Source: Ciceribacter ferrooxidans
Lineage (GTDB): Bacteria > Pseudomonadota > Alphaproteobacteria > Rhizobiales > Rhizobiaceae
Direction: 5' to 3'
DNA length: 64,000 nucleotides
Assembly: GCF_004137355.1 (NCBI RefSeq)
Contig: NZ_SDVB01000380.1
Location: forward strand, 62,001-126,000
In this document: one piece after another, positions 43,027 through 54,052 of the stretch
Layout: each line of letters opens with the position of its first letter
How positions within the stretch are numbered: the stretch's first letter is position 1
Position numbers and translations under genes: made by a program
Notes under the pieces: model-generated
The model's input: only the letters and a program-made list of their open reading frames with translations
Told to the model about the DNA's origin: nothing
Databases searched by the model: none

Positions 43027-44733
43027 TTACTTCTTGCGAGACCAGTCTGCGACGTTCCAGAGTTCGCTGTCCCAGGCGTTCATCTTGACGCCTTCGAGCG
43101 TGGCGGAGACGGCCGAAGGCTGGCCGCGGTGGATGAGCGGGATCTGCGCGACGTCGTTGCTCAGCATGTCGTTGAGCTTCTTGGCGATCTCGGCGCGTTC
43201 CTCGAGCTTGCCGGTCTTGCCGAGTTCCTTGACGAGGGCGTCGTATTCCGGATTGCAGTAGCGGACGATGTTCTCGCCCTGCCAGCCGGAGGCCGGGCTC
43301 GGGATCTTGTCGCACATCCAGCCGGCCATGTACTTCTCGGGGTCTGTCCCGTCGAAGTTGTTGGTGTACATCTGCACGTCGGCATAGAACTTCTGGAAGG
43401 TATCCGGAGATGCCGGATCGCCGCCGAAGAAGACGTTCGCCGAGATGTTGCGCAGTTCCGATGCGACGCCGATCTGCGCCCACATATCCTTGACGAGCGC
43501 CTGCGTCGCCTGGCGAACCGAGTTGGTGGAGGTCTGGTAGAGGAAGGACAGCTTGACGCCGTTCTTCTCGCGGATGCCGTCCGATCCCTTCACCCAGCCG
43601 GCGTCGTCGAGCAGCTTGTTGGCGGCATCGAGATCCTGCTTCAGGCACCAGTCGACATTCGTCGAAACGTAGATGTCCGGGGCGGGCAGAATGTTGCAGG
43701 TGGGCTTGCCGTTGTCGCCGTAGCCGGCTTCATTGATGATGTCGCGGTCGATGGCGAGCGAGAGCGCCTTGCGCACCGCCGGATCCGAGAGGGCCGGGTG
43801 CGGGCCTGCCTCCTTGGTGGAGCGCTTGTCGCCGAGCGATGCATCGACGGCATAGGGGTTGACGTCGATACGTTCGACCTGCGTGCCGAAGGCGACCTCG
43901 ATCTTGCCCTTGCCGGCCGCCATCATCTGGGCGAGCACTTCCGGCTCGACCTGCATGTTCCATGCATAATCGAATTCGCCGGTTTCGAGCACGGCGCGGG
44001 CGGCCGATGCAGCGTCGCCGCCGCCCTTGATGATCGCGGTGGCGAAGGCCGGCTTGGCCGCATCACGATAGTTGGGGTTGGCTTCGAACGAGACGACGTC
44101 GTTCGGCTTGAATTCCTTGACGACGAAGGGGCCGGTGCCGATCGGGCCGAAGTTGGCGGAGGTGCACTCCGGAGCCTTGGCGCCAAGGCAATCCTTGAAC
44201 TGGGCTGCCTGGATGATCGGCGACTGGGCGCCGACGAAGGCGCTGTAGGGATAGGGCTTCGGTTCCGAGAAGGAGACCTTGATCGTCGAGGCGTCGATGG
44301 CCTCGACATTGCTGACGCCCTCGTAATAGGCGGCCTGGGCGCACCCGCCGTCGGGGGCGGTGCAGTACTTCCAGGTGAAGATCGCGTCGTCCGCGGTAAC
44401 CGGGGTGCCGTCGGACCATTTGAGGTCGGGTTTCAACTTCCACGTGATGCTTTTGAGGTCCGCGGAGACGCCGCCGTTCTCGACAGTCGGGATTTCGGCG
44501 GCGAGCATCGGCACGAGGTTGCCGGTCTCGTCATAACGGGCGAGAGGCTCGATCACCATCGAGGCGCCGTAGACCTCCTTGGTGCCTCCGGAGAGGTAGG
44601 GGTTCATGGTGGAGATGGCCTGCCAGAAGATGATCTTCAGCTCGCCGTCGGTGCCGCGTTCCGCCAGTGCGGGTGTGCCGGACAAGGCGATCGCGGCCAC
44701 TGACGCTGCCAATAGAATACGCGCTTTGTGCAT
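43027..44733 (-). CDS. Peptide-type ABC transporter substrate-binding protein, second importer
   Basis: Family 5 binding protein of 568 residues with signal peptide (MHKARILLAASVAAIALSG, cleavage near ALA). Core segments: KSITWKLKPDLKWSDGTPVTADDAIFTWKY, GPIGTGPFVVKEFKPNDVVSFEANPNY, DPAVRKALSLAIDRDIIN. Seven mature Cys residues are visible (in KYCTAPDGGC, KDCLGAKAPEC, TCNILP, DWCLKQ and others), more than usual, and could form disulfides. Substrate unknown; the M20 amidohydrolase encoded divergently suggests N-acyl amino acids or peptides. Confidence 0.92.
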   Translation of the reverse strand: MHKARILLAASVAAIALSGTPALAERGTDGELKIIFWQAISTMNPYLSGGTKEVYGASMVIEPLARYDETGNLVPMLAAEIPTVENGGVSADLKSITWKLKPDLKWSDGTPVTADDAIFTWKYCTAPDGGCAQAAYYEGVSNVEAIDASTIKVSFSEPKPYPYSAFVGAQSPIIQAAQFKDCLGAKAPECTSANFGPIGTGPFVVKEFKPNDVVSFEANPNYRDAAKPAFATAIIKGGGDAASAARAVLETGEFDYAWNMQVEPEVLAQMMAAGKGKIEVAFGTQVERIDVNPYAVDASLGDKRSTKEAGPHPALSDPAVRKALSLAIDRDIINEAGYGDNGKPTCNILPAPDIYVSTNVDWCLKQDLDAANKLLDDAGWVKGSDGIREKNGVKLSFLYQTSTNSVRQATQALVKDMWAQIGVASELRNISANVFFGGDPASPDTFQKFYADVQMYTNNFDGTDPEKYMAGWMCDKIPSPASGWQGENIVRYCNPEYDALVKELGKTGKLEERAEIAKKLNDMLSNDVAQIPLIHRGQPSAVSATLEGVKMNAWDSELWNVADWSRKK

Positions 44734-45055
44734 TGCAATGTTCCCTTATTTATTTTCGTTGAGTTTTCTTGAGCAAGATATCCGGTGGGCGAAAGAAGAA
44801 GAGCCCGGGATGCAAGGCCATCAGACGTATGTGATTGGCCCTGTTCGACAATTTTGATTTCGAGGCCCTCGCGAGTACAGTCGGCCCGCCTGCAAATCCG
44901 CTGCCGGAAATGCGAGCCTGATCAAAATTTAAGCCATCTAAGCATAGGCCTATTTAGTGTTCAAGGCGGAAAATTGCAGCTTGCAAAAGCGCTTTCAGCC
45001 GTCGCAGTATGGCTGCCAACGAGTGGGAACCGACAATAAAAACAGAGGTCGCAAC
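44734..45055. promoter_or_regulatory. Divergent promoter region with a 9-bp inverted repeat
   Basis: 322 bp without a gene, richer in A and T than its surroundings, between the divergent binding-protein and M20 genes. AATTTTGAT at 44850-44858 recurs inverted as ATCAAAATT at 44921-44929, 62 bases apart. This spacing could suit a looping or multimeric regulator controlling both halves of the importer. No regulator gene is adjacent. Confidence 0.5.
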
Positions 45056-46219
45056 ATGCCCGTCCTGAACAGCGCAAGCGAAATGCAGGCGGAGGTCGCC
45101 GCATGGCGCCGCCATCTTCACCAGCATCCGGAGATCCTCTACGACGTCCATGAGACGGCTGCCTTCGTGGCCGACAAACTGATGTCCTTCGGCTGCGATG
45201 TCGTGGAAACCGGGATCGGCCGGACGGGCGTCGTCGGCATTATCAAGGGGCGGGCAGGCGAGGGGCCGGTGGTCGGCCTTCGCGCCGATATGGATGCACT
45301 TCCGATTGTGGAAACCAGCGGCAAGGAATGGGCCTCGCAGACGCCGGGGAAGATGCATGCTTGCGGCCATGACGGCCACACCGCCATGCTGCTCGGTGCG
45401 GCGAAGCACCTTGCCGAGACGCGCAATTTCAAGGGATCGGTTGCGGTGATCTTCCAACCGGCGGAGGAAGGCGGCGGTGGTGGTCTCGCGATGGTCAAGG
45501 ACGGCATGATGGAGCGCTTCGGCATCAGCCAGGTCTACGGGATGCACAATTCTCCCGGCCTGCCGCTCGGCCATTTCGCCACCCGCAAGGGGTCGATCAT
45601 GGCGGCGGCGGACGAGTACGAGGTGCTGATCCATGGCCGCGGCGGGCACGCCGCGCAGCCGCACAAGACCATCGACCCGGTGCTGGTCTCGGCGCACGCC
45701 ATCATCGCCCTGCAGGCGATTGCCTCGCGTGAGACCGACCCGCTGAAGTCGGTGGTGGTGACGGTCGCGACGATTCACGGCGGCGACGCCTCGAACGTCA
45801 TTCCCAACACGGTGAAGCTCACCGGCACGATCCGCACGCTGCTGCCGGAGACCCGCGACTACGCCGAACGCCGGCTGTCGGAGGTCGTCAACGGCATCGC
45901 GCTCACCTTCGGAGCGAGGGCGGAGGTCAACTACCGCCGCGGTTATCCCGTGACCTTCAATCACGAAGGCGAGACGGATTTCGCGATCGACATCATGCGC
46001 AAGGTCGCCGGCGCGAAGGCTGTCGAGACCGATCTCGCGCCGCTGATGGGGGCCGAGGATTTTTCCTACATGCTGGAAAGCCGGCCGGGATCCTTTGTCT
46101 TCATCGGCAATGGTGACAGCGCCAATCTCCATCATTCCTCCTATGATTTCAACGACGAGGCGATCCCCTACGGCGTCAGCTACTGGGTGACGCTCGCCGA
46201 AACGGCGCTCGCGGCCTGA
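45056..46219 (+). CDS. M20 family amidohydrolase (hippurate hydrolase-like)
   Basis: Zinc-dependent hydrolase of 387 residues that removes acyl groups from N-acyl amino acids or cleaves related amides. M20D features: WRRHLHQHPEILYDVHETA, GLRADMDALPI, HACGHDGHTAML (metal His and Cys), FQPAEEGGGGG with the catalytic Glu, a dimerisation domain with HGRGGHAAQPHKTIDPV and MGAEDFSYM. ATG 45056 follows AGAGG. It lies 50 bp before the fused ATPase of the peptide importer and faces the binding-protein gene, so uptake and deacylation look linked. Confidence 0.92.
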   Translation: MPVLNSASEMQAEVAAWRRHLHQHPEILYDVHETAAFVADKLMSFGCDVVETGIGRTGVVGIIKGRAGEGPVVGLRADMDALPIVETSGKEWASQTPGKMHACGHDGHTAMLLGAAKHLAETRNFKGSVAVIFQPAEEGGGGGLAMVKDGMMERFGISQVYGMHNSPGLPLGHFATRKGSIMAAADEYEVLIHGRGGHAAQPHKTIDPVLVSAHAIIALQAIASRETDPLKSVVVTVATIHGGDASNVIPNTVKLTGTIRTLLPETRDYAERRLSEVVNGIALTFGARAEVNYRRGYPVTFNHEGETDFAIDIMRKVAGAKAVETDLAPLMGAEDFSYMLESRPGSFVFIGNGDSANLHHSSYDFNDEAIPYGVSYWVTLAETALAA

Positions 46220-46269
46220 GGGCACGGAAAACGTCCGTTGGTCGAAACTGCGCGGGAAGGAATTTTGGG

Positions 46270-48111
<1,842 letters not shown>

Positions 48112-48227
48112 AACTCTCGGCGGATCGGTGGAGCTTGCCGACGGTCACGCCGACTTAATCAAAGGCGTGTCATTGTCCCGCGGTCGAACGGCACTACATC
48201 AGGGCCACGACCAGTCGAGGAGCAGCG

Positions 48228-48887
48228 ATGACAGGCGACGCAGAGGCCGATCGGGAGACGTATGAGAGCGGCAGGTCGCGCCGGCATGGTGGCAGGCTGT
48301 CCGAGATCCTTTCCGGGCTCGCCGCGGACGAGGGACGGCCGCGGATTTCCGTCGCCGACATCTTCCAGGCGATGGGTGACCGCGCCTTCGGCGCCCTGAT
48401 CCTCATCTTCGCGGTGCCGAACATCGTACCGACACCGCCCGGCACGTCGGCGCTCACCGGCACGCCGCTGGTCTTTCTCGCGGCACAACTGATGCTCGGG
48501 CAGAAGCCATGGCTGCCGAGGATCATCGCCGACCGTTCGATGACGCGGCAGGATTTCGCGGCCATCATCACGCGTGTGACGCCCTGGCTTGCCAAGGCCG
48601 AGCGGATGCTGCGGCCGCGGCTCGGCTTCCTCGTCTATCCGCCGGCGGAATATCTGATCGGTTTCGTCTGTCTCCTCCTTGCGGTGATCCTCGCGCTTCC
48701 GGTCCCGCTCGGCAACATCCTGCCGGCGATCGCAATCTGCTTCTTTTCCTTCGGTATCCTCGAACGCGACGGCATCTGCGTGCTGATCGGTGCGGTCATC
48801 GCGGCGATCGCTGGCGTCGTTGTGGCGGGCGTCGTTTATGCCCTCGTCAAGGGTTTCCTCCTGCTCCTCCAGGCGACACTTTTCTGA
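48228..48887 (+). CDS. exoD: ExoD family membrane protein
   Basis: A 219-residue protein with a hydrophilic N-terminus of about 30 residues, the family region LSEILSGLAADEGRPRISVADIFQAMGDRAFGALILIFAVPNIVPTPPGTSAL and four to five membrane segments. ExoD was described in Sinorhizobium as needed for exopolysaccharide production and alkali tolerance; its biochemical role is unresolved. It stands alone between the ATPase and a nitrilase-like gene; no exopolysaccharide genes are near. Confidence 0.85.
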   Translation: MTGDAEADRETYESGRSRRHGGRLSEILSGLAADEGRPRISVADIFQAMGDRAFGALILIFAVPNIVPTPPGTSALTGTPLVFLAAQLMLGQKPWLPRIIADRSMTRQDFAAIITRVTPWLAKAERMLRPRLGFLVYPPAEYLIGFVCLLLAVILALPVPLGNILPAIAICFFSFGILERDGICVLIGAVIAAIAGVVVAGVVYALVKGFLLLLQATLF

Positions 48888-48981
48888 CGTTCGAAAGTTG
48901 TTTCCGGCGCGCGAAGCGCTTTGCAAAGCCCCATGCGTCGTCCTATCGTCCACGTACCTCATCGTTAGCGCAGGACACGCC

Positions 48982-49773
48982 ATGCTGATTTCGCTCTACC
49001 AGATGCAGCCGGTGTCGGGTGATGCCGCGGCCAATCTCGCCAAGATCGCCGAGGCCGCCGAAGCCGCATCGGGCATGGGTGCCGCGCTCCTGGTCGCGCC
49101 CGAACTCGCGGTGAGTGGCTACGGGCTGACGCCGGAGCGCTTTGCGGAAATCGCCGAGGGACGGGACGGCGAGATCATCGGCGCGCTCTGCGACATCGCC
49201 GCCGAATTCGAGCTGGCGGTCTGTGCCGGGTTTCCGGAACGCGACGGATCGGTCGTATACAATTCCGCGGTGCTGGCGCGGCCGGACGGAAGCTGCGAAT
49301 TCTACCGGAAGGGCCATCTCTACGGCGACGGCGAACGCGCCGCGTTCACGCCCGGCGGAGATGTGCCGCAGGTCTTCGATCTCTTCGGTGTCCGCACCGG
49401 CCTGCTGATCTGCTACGACGTCGAGTTCCCGGAATATGTGCGCACGCTGGCGCTGGCCGGCGCCGAGCTGGTCCTGGTGCCGACGGCGCTTCCGCGCGGC
49501 GAGATCAGCCGCCGGGTCGCCGACATGGTGGTGCCAACCCGCGCGTTCGAGAATGGCATCTTCCTGGTCTACGCCGATCTCTGTGGCGAGGAGGGTACGT
49601 TCACCTACGGCGGTCGCTCGGCGATCGTCGGTCCCGATGGTGACGAACTCGCCCGTGCGGGCACGCACGAGGCACTGCTGGTCGTAAAACTCGATCCGGC
49701 CGCCTATGACGACTGTCGTCGTCAGAATCCTTACCTCACCGACAGACGGCCGGACCTCTACCGTATCGGCTAG
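48982..49773 (+). CDS. Nitrilase-superfamily carbon-nitrogen hydrolase
   Basis: Amidase of 263 residues with the full catalytic set: Glu41 in APELAVSGYG, Lys110 in FYRKGHLYG and Cys144 in LLICYDVEFPEYVRTLALAGAEL. The preference is probably for aliphatic amides or N-carbamyl compounds, as in related branches, but the substrate cannot be read. ATG 48982 gives the canonical start strand LISLYQMQPVSGD. Monocistronic, 94 bp after exoD. Confidence 0.88.
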   Translation: MLISLYQMQPVSGDAAANLAKIAEAAEAASGMGAALLVAPELAVSGYGLTPERFAEIAEGRDGEIIGALCDIAAEFELAVCAGFPERDGSVVYNSAVLARPDGSCEFYRKGHLYGDGERAAFTPGGDVPQVFDLFGVRTGLLICYDVEFPEYVRTLALAGAELVLVPTALPRGEISRRVADMVVPTRAFENGIFLVYADLCGEEGTFTYGGRSAIVGPDGDELARAGTHEALLVVKLDPAAYDDCRRQNPYLTDRRPDLYRIG

Positions 49774-49871
49774 AGCCGATCGACCGGCGCCACGGGCGGC
49801 GGCCTTGTGCGTTCACTGCCGAGCGCCTACATGCGATCGGCCGCCTGAGCCGACCATTCAAGGAGACCCGG

Positions 49872-50585
49872 ATGATCTTCGATGCTGCGCGACTTGCGCT
49901 TCGCAATCTCTTCGCTCCCGAAACCCGTGCGGTGTTTTGGAAGGTGCTCGGGCTGACGATCCTTGTTCTCGTAGGGCTCTGGCTCGCGCTTCGTAGCGTC
50001 TTCATCGCCTATGTCCTACCATGGTTCGATGCGTTCTTTCCGGGGATGCCGGATTGGGCGGGCTGGCTCACCTTCGTGCTCGGCGTGCTCGCCAGCATCG
50101 GTCTTGCGCTCGCGCTCGCGCTGCTGTTGTCCTCGGTGACCGCGATCATCGCCGGTCTCTTTCTCGATGACGTCGCCGAAGTGGTCGAACGACGCGACTA
50201 TCCGAAGGATACGCCCGGCTCGGCCATGCCGCTCGGCGAGGCACTGGTCGCATCGCTGAAATTCTTCGGCGTCGTCGTTCTCGGCAACATCGTGGCGCTC
50301 ATCCTGCTGTTCGTGCCGGGCGTCAACATCGCCGCCTTCTTCCTCGTCAACGGCTACCTGCTTGGGCGTGAATTCTTCGAGTTCGCCGCGATGCGCTTCC
50401 GCAGTCCGAGCGAGGCGCGGGCGTTCCGCTCGCGCCATGGAGGGACGGTGTTCATGGGGGGACTGGTGATCGCGGCCTTCCTGGCGGTGCCGATCCTCAA
50501 CCTGCTGACGCCGCTCTTCGCAGCCGGCATGATGGTTCACCTGCACAAGCTGCTGAGCGCCCGTGATCCCCTCTTCCGGGCGTGA
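49872..50585 (+). CDS. EI24 domain (CysZ-like) membrane protein
   Basis: A 237-residue inner-membrane protein with about four to six helices and the EI24/CysZ features FLDDVAEVVERRDYP and FLVNGYLLGREFFEFAAMRF (the Glu/Phe-rich re-entrant segment). CysZ imports sulfate in E. coli; in alphaproteobacteria this family is widespread and sulfate transport is not shown for it. No sulfur genes are near. ATG 49872 follows AAGGAGACCCGG, a strong ribosome site. Its stop is three bases from the convergent VOC gene's. Confidence 0.82.
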   Translation: MIFDAARLALRNLFAPETRAVFWKVLGLTILVLVGLWLALRSVFIAYVLPWFDAFFPGMPDWAGWLTFVLGVLASIGLALALALLLSSVTAIIAGLFLDDVAEVVERRDYPKDTPGSAMPLGEALVASLKFFGVVVLGNIVALILLFVPGVNIAAFFLVNGYLLGREFFEFAAMRFRSPSEARAFRSRHGGTVFMGGLVIAAFLAVPILNLLTPLFAAGMMVHLHKLLSARDPLFRA

Positions 50586-50588
50586 CGG

Positions 50589-51014
50589 TCAGGTCGGCAG
50601 CGCGGTTTCCGCATAGAGGGCTGCGTATTCGGCGCTCGGCGGGATGGGCTTGATGACGTCGATCAGGACGCCGTTCGGATCGGCGGTGATGAAGTGACGC
50701 TGGCCGAAGTCCTCGTCACGCAGCGACCTGAGGATCGGCAGGCCGGCCTTCAGGCAGGCGTCGTGAACGCGGTCCGGATCATCGACTTCGAAATTGAGGA
50801 TGAGGCCGCTCACCGGCTTCCGGGCAACGGCGGGTACGGTCTCGTGATCGGGTCTGAGGATCGCGAGCGTCACCCTCTCGTCCTCGCGTGACTGCAGGTG
50901 GATGTACCAGTCGCTTTCGAAGAGCGGTTCGAAGGCGAAGTGGCGGCAATAGAAGTCCCGGGTTTCCGCCAGGCGTTCGCTCATGATGACGGGATAGTAG
51001 CTGGTGCTGCGCAT
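50589..51014 (-). CDS. VOC (glyoxalase/bleomycin resistance) family protein
   Basis: A 141-residue protein of two beta-alpha-beta-beta-beta modules: [29 protein letters not shown] and [24 protein letters not shown], ending with [15 protein letters not shown] that includes the late metal-ligand position. The activity is unknown; such proteins bind or modify small electrophiles or drugs. It is divergent from a TetR gene over an 80-bp region with two copies of a palindrome, so the TetR protein very likely controls it. Confidence 0.87.
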   Translation of the reverse strand: MRSTSYYPVIMSERLAETRDFYCRHFAFEPLFESDWYIHLQSREDERVTLAILRPDHETVPAVARKPVSGLILNFEVDDPDRVHDACLKAGLPILRSLRDEDFGQRHFITADPNGVLIDVIKPIPPSAEYAALYAETALPT

Positions 51015-51036
51015 GCTTCACTTCCTTCTGGGCTTC

Positions 51037-51053
51037 ACATACAATCTGCATGT
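51037..51053. promoter_or_regulatory. TetR operator, distal copy
   Basis: ACATAC-AATCT-GCATGT, one mismatch from a perfect inverted repeat. It is the same 17-bp site as the one at 51065, in inverted orientation, 28 bp centre to centre, and lies 23 bases before the VOC start codon. Confidence 0.7.
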
Positions 51054-51063
51054 ATCTATAACA

Positions 51064-51082
51064 TACATACAGATTGTATGTA
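51064..51082. promoter_or_regulatory. TetR operator, proximal copy
   Basis: TACATAC-AGATT-GTATGTA is a perfect inverted repeat with seven-base arms, 13 bases before the TetR start codon. Together with the copy at 51037 it forms a 45-bp inverted region with 19-base arms that differ at one base. Confidence 0.78.
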
Positions 51083-51094
51083 AATGAGGGTTGC

Positions 51095-51682
51095 ATGCGC
51101 CGCTCGAACAAGGATCGCACCGAAGCCACACGGCAAACCCTGATGGACCACGCCCGTGAACTCTTCGTGGCGCGCGGCTACAGCGAAACCGCGACGCCGG
51201 ACATCGTCGCGGCCGCGGGCGTGACGCGCGGCGCTCTCTATCACCATTTTGCGGACAAGCGGGACCTGTTCCTCGCCGTCGTGGAACGGGAAGCGGAGCG
51301 GGTTGCCGCCGAGATCGCGGCTGCCGCCGGCGAGGCGGCTTCGGCGCGCGATGCGCTCGTCCGCGGTATCGCCGCCTACTTCGATGCGATGGCGGTACCG
51401 GGCCGCAGCCGTCTGCTGCTACTCGACGGTCCCGCGATCATGGGGCTGGAAAGCGGCCGCGCCACGGACCGGGACCACGCCGAGGCGAGCCTGCGCAGCG
51501 GGCTTGAGGCCTATCTTCGCGAAACCGGTTCGGACCTCGCGGGGCTCGACGCCGTCACCCGCGTCCTCTCCGCCGCCTTCGACCGCGCGGTTCTGGCGAT
51601 CGCGGCGGGCGAGAGCCGCGAGGCCTACGAGCAGGCGATTATCCGCCTCATCGACGGGCTGGTCACTCGGCCACCCCGATGA
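51095..51682 (+). CDS. TetR-family repressor
   Basis: A 195-residue regulator. The N-terminal helix-turn-helix (about residues 10-55) reads TRQTLMDHARELFVARGYSETATPDIVAAAGVTRGALYHHFADKRDLF; the C-terminal ligand domain is Ala-rich. ATG 51095 has GAGGG upstream; an earlier ATG at 51074 lies inside the operator and is unlikely. Two matching palindromes in the promoter region argue for auto-repression and control of the VOC gene. Its 3' end overlaps the convergent nth gene by 20 bp. Confidence 0.9.
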   Translation: MRRSNKDRTEATRQTLMDHARELFVARGYSETATPDIVAAAGVTRGALYHHFADKRDLFLAVVEREAERVAAEIAAAAGEAASARDALVRGIAAYFDAMAVPGRSRLLLLDGPAIMGLESGRATDRDHAEASLRSGLEAYLRETGSDLAGLDAVTRVLSAAFDRAVLAIAAGESREAYEQAIIRLIDGLVTRPPR

Positions 51683-52439
51683 CCTGCGGCGGCAGTTCGA
51701 CCAACGGCGCCGGCACGTCGCAGCTCTTTTCCGGTGACTTGCAGAGGTCGGCGATGACGCAGCGCTCGCATTCGGGCCGACGCGCCTTGCAGACATAGCG
51801 GCCGTGCAGGATCAGCCAGTGATGGGCGTGGAAGAGATATTCTGGCGGGATGACCCGCATCAGTTTCTCCTCCACCTCGTCCGGGGTCTTGCCGGGCGCA
51901 AGCCTGATCCGGTTGGCGATGCGGAAGATGTGGGTGTCGACGGCGATCGTCGGGATGCCGAAGGCCATGGACATGACGACGTTGGCGGTCTTGCGCCCGA
52001 CGCCGGGCAAGGTCACCAGTTCCTCGCGCGTGCGCGGTACTTCGCCGCCGAAATCCTCGATCAGTTTCCTTGAAAGGGCGATGACGTTCTTCGCCTTGTT
52101 GCGATAAAGCCCGATCGTCTTGATGTAGTCGCGCAGCCGGTCCTCGCCGAGGTCGAGCATCTTCTGCGGCGTATCGGCGACCTTGAAGAGTGACCGCGTC
52201 GCCTTGTTCACGCCGGCATCGGTCGCCTGCGCCGAGAGCGCCACGGCGACGACAAGGGTAAAGGCGTTGACGTGTTCGAGTTCGCCCTTCGGTTCGGGAC
52301 GCTGCACCGAGAAGCGACGGAACATCTCCTGAAGTTCCGTCTTGGTATAGATGGACCTCGGCGCGACCCGGCGCCGCGCACCGTTCCGGTTTGACTTTTG
52401 CGAAGTTTGGGTGCTGGATTTCGTCTTCGGATTGGTCAT
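51663..52439 (-). CDS. nth: Endonuclease III (DNA glycosylase/AP lyase)
   Basis: Base-excision repair enzyme that removes oxidised pyrimidines and nicks abasic sites. 258 residues: helix-hairpin-helix LVTLPGVGRKTANVV with catalytic Lys150, VDTHIFR with catalytic Asp168, and a [4Fe-4S] cluster C-X6-C-X2-C-X5-C (Cys217, 224, 227, 233). The basic N-terminal tail of about 30 residues is longer than in E. coli (211 residues) but common in rhizobia. ATG 52439 is preferred to the ATG at 52484, which would overlap the divergent DUF2244 gene. Confidence 0.95.
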   Translation of the reverse strand: MTNPKTKSSTQTSQKSNRNGARRRVAPRSIYTKTELQEMFRRFSVQRPEPKGELEHVNAFTLVVAVALSAQATDAGVNKATRSLFKVADTPQKMLDLGEDRLRDYIKTIGLYRNKAKNVIALSRKLIEDFGGEVPRTREELVTLPGVGRKTANVVMSMAFGIPTIAVDTHIFRIANRIRLAPGKTPDEVEEKLMRVIPPEYLFHAHHWLILHGRYVCKARRPECERCVIADLCKSPEKSCDVPAPLVELPPQVIGVAE

Positions 52440-52461
52440 TGCCAATCTATAGTCGGGCGCC

Positions 52462-52956
52462 ATGACGGAAGGCAATGTGGGCATGACGGAACCAGCGATT
52501 TTCGCGGCGGAACTGACGCCGTATCGGTCTCTCGGCCGGCGGGGTTTCCGCGTCCTCCTGGCGTTGACCGGTGCTGTCTGTGCGGTTCATGCCGTGTTCT
52601 TCGTCGCCACCGGCGCCTGGCCCATCGGCTTCTTCTTCGGCCTTGACTTCCTGCTTCTCTACGGTGCGTTCCTGCTCAACTATCGCTCCGGACGAGCCCG
52701 CGAGGAGGTCGTCGTTTCTCGCACGGCGCTTGCGATCCGGAAGTTCACGCCGTCGGGCCGCATGACCGAGCACCGCTTCAATCCGTTCTGGGCGCGTTTC
52801 TTTGTCCGCCGGCACAGCGAGATAGGTATCGTCTCGATGCAGGTGTCGGGCGAGGGTAGGCGAACCGATATCGGGTCCTTCCTCAATCCGGACGACCGGG
52901 AGAGCTTTGCCAAGGCGTTCAATGCGGCGCTGGCGACGGTCAAGCAGAGGCTTTGA
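52462..52956 (+). CDS. DUF2244 membrane protein
   Basis: A 164-residue protein with an N-terminal pair of helices (about residues 28-48 and 53-70), followed by a soluble beta-rich domain with EEVVVSRTALAIRKFTPSGR, FNPFWARF and GSFLNPDDRESFAKAF typical of DUF2244. Function unknown; the family is often encoded next to nth or to cytochrome oxidase genes. ATG 52462 or ATG 52483 (MTEPAIF) may be the start. Only 22 bp separate it from the divergent nth start codon, so their promoters must overlap. Confidence 0.82.
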   Translation: MTEGNVGMTEPAIFAAELTPYRSLGRRGFRVLLALTGAVCAVHAVFFVATGAWPIGFFFGLDFLLLYGAFLLNYRSGRAREEVVVSRTALAIRKFTPSGRMTEHRFNPFWARFFVRRHSEIGIVSMQVSGEGRRTDIGSFLNPDDRESFAKAFNAALATVKQRL

Positions 52957-53025
52957 CCGCTCGCGCAAGAAACGGGTGGTTTGCGCCCGCCCGATATGGT
53001 GATGTCATCCGAAAAGGAGTTCGCC

Positions 53026-53928
53026 ATGACCATTGCACAGATGATATCCCGCTCCGCCGGTGAACTCGCGCCTGTCGATGTCACGCCCGAGGGTGGCGAT
53101 TACGAGACGGTGCGCCGGGTCATCGAGATGCTGACGCTCGACTATCGTGACCAGCCGTCGCTGGAGACGATCGCCGCGCGGCTCAACCAATCGCCGACGC
53201 AATTGCAGAAGACCTTCAGCCGCTGGGCGGGGCTTTCGCCCAAGGCCTTCCTACAGGCGGTGACGCTCGATCACGCCAAGCGCCTGCTGCGCGAGGAAGA
53301 GATGCCGATCCTCGAAACTTCGCTCGAACTCGGGCTTTCCGGTCCCGGACGGCTGCACGATCTCTTCGTGACCCACGAGGCGATGTCGCCCGGCGAGTGG
53401 AAACAGAAGGGCGAGGGGCTGACGATCCGCTACGGGTTTCATTCATCGCCCTTCGGGCTGGCACTGGTGATGGCGACGGAGAGAGGTCTTTCCGGCCTCG
53501 CCTTTGCCGAGAGCGGCAACGAAACCGCCTGCTTTGAGGACATGGCGTCGCGCTGGCCGAATGCGCACTACGTGGCCGACCAGGCGGCGACGGCGCCCTA
53601 TGCGTCGAGGATTTTCGATCCCTCCCGGTGGAGCGGCGGACAGCCGCTGAGGGTGGTGCTGATCGGCTCGGATTTCCAGCTCCGCGTCTGGCAGAGCCTG
53701 TTGCGCATCCCGCTCGGCAAGGCCGTGACGTATTCCGACATCGCCCGCGACATCGGCCAGCCGTCGGCGAGCCGCGCCGTCGGGGCGGCCGTCGGACGCA
53801 ATCCGATCTCCTTTGTGGTGCCCTGCCACCGCGCGCTCGGAAAGGGCGGCGCGCTCACCGGCTATCACTGGGGGCTGACGCGCAAGCGGGCCATGCTCGG
53901 CTGGGAGGCCGGCCAGCTGAACGGGTAA
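53026..53928 (+). CDS. Ada-like regulator/methyltransferase without the N-terminal zinc domain
   Basis: 300 residues. Residues about 25-128 form an AraC-type DNA-binding domain ([32 protein letters not shown]) and residues about 135-298 an O6-methylguanine-DNA methyltransferase, with the acceptor Cys267 in [13 protein letters not shown]. The N-terminal Cys4 zinc domain that senses phosphotriester methylation in E. coli Ada is absent. So DNA repair is expected, while methylation-dependent activation would need another mechanism. ATG 53026 has AAGGAG seven bases upstream. Single gene. Confidence 0.9.
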   Translation: MTIAQMISRSAGELAPVDVTPEGGDYETVRRVIEMLTLDYRDQPSLETIAARLNQSPTQLQKTFSRWAGLSPKAFLQAVTLDHAKRLLREEEMPILETSLELGLSGPGRLHDLFVTHEAMSPGEWKQKGEGLTIRYGFHSSPFGLALVMATERGLSGLAFAESGNETACFEDMASRWPNAHYVADQAATAPYASRIFDPSRWSGGQPLRVVLIGSDFQLRVWQSLLRIPLGKAVTYSDIARDIGQPSASRAVGAAVGRNPISFVVPCHRALGKGGALTGYHWGLTRKRAMLGWEAGQLNG

Positions 53929-54052
53929 GCCGGGCGGAAATCCATTCCGTAAATCGATTGAAATCGTGACCGCCCCGTTCTTGACTTTGCCATCTTCGGC
54001 TGGTGATAGTCGGGCACATTTCCGGCAGCCGGATAGAACAGGGAATAGGATC

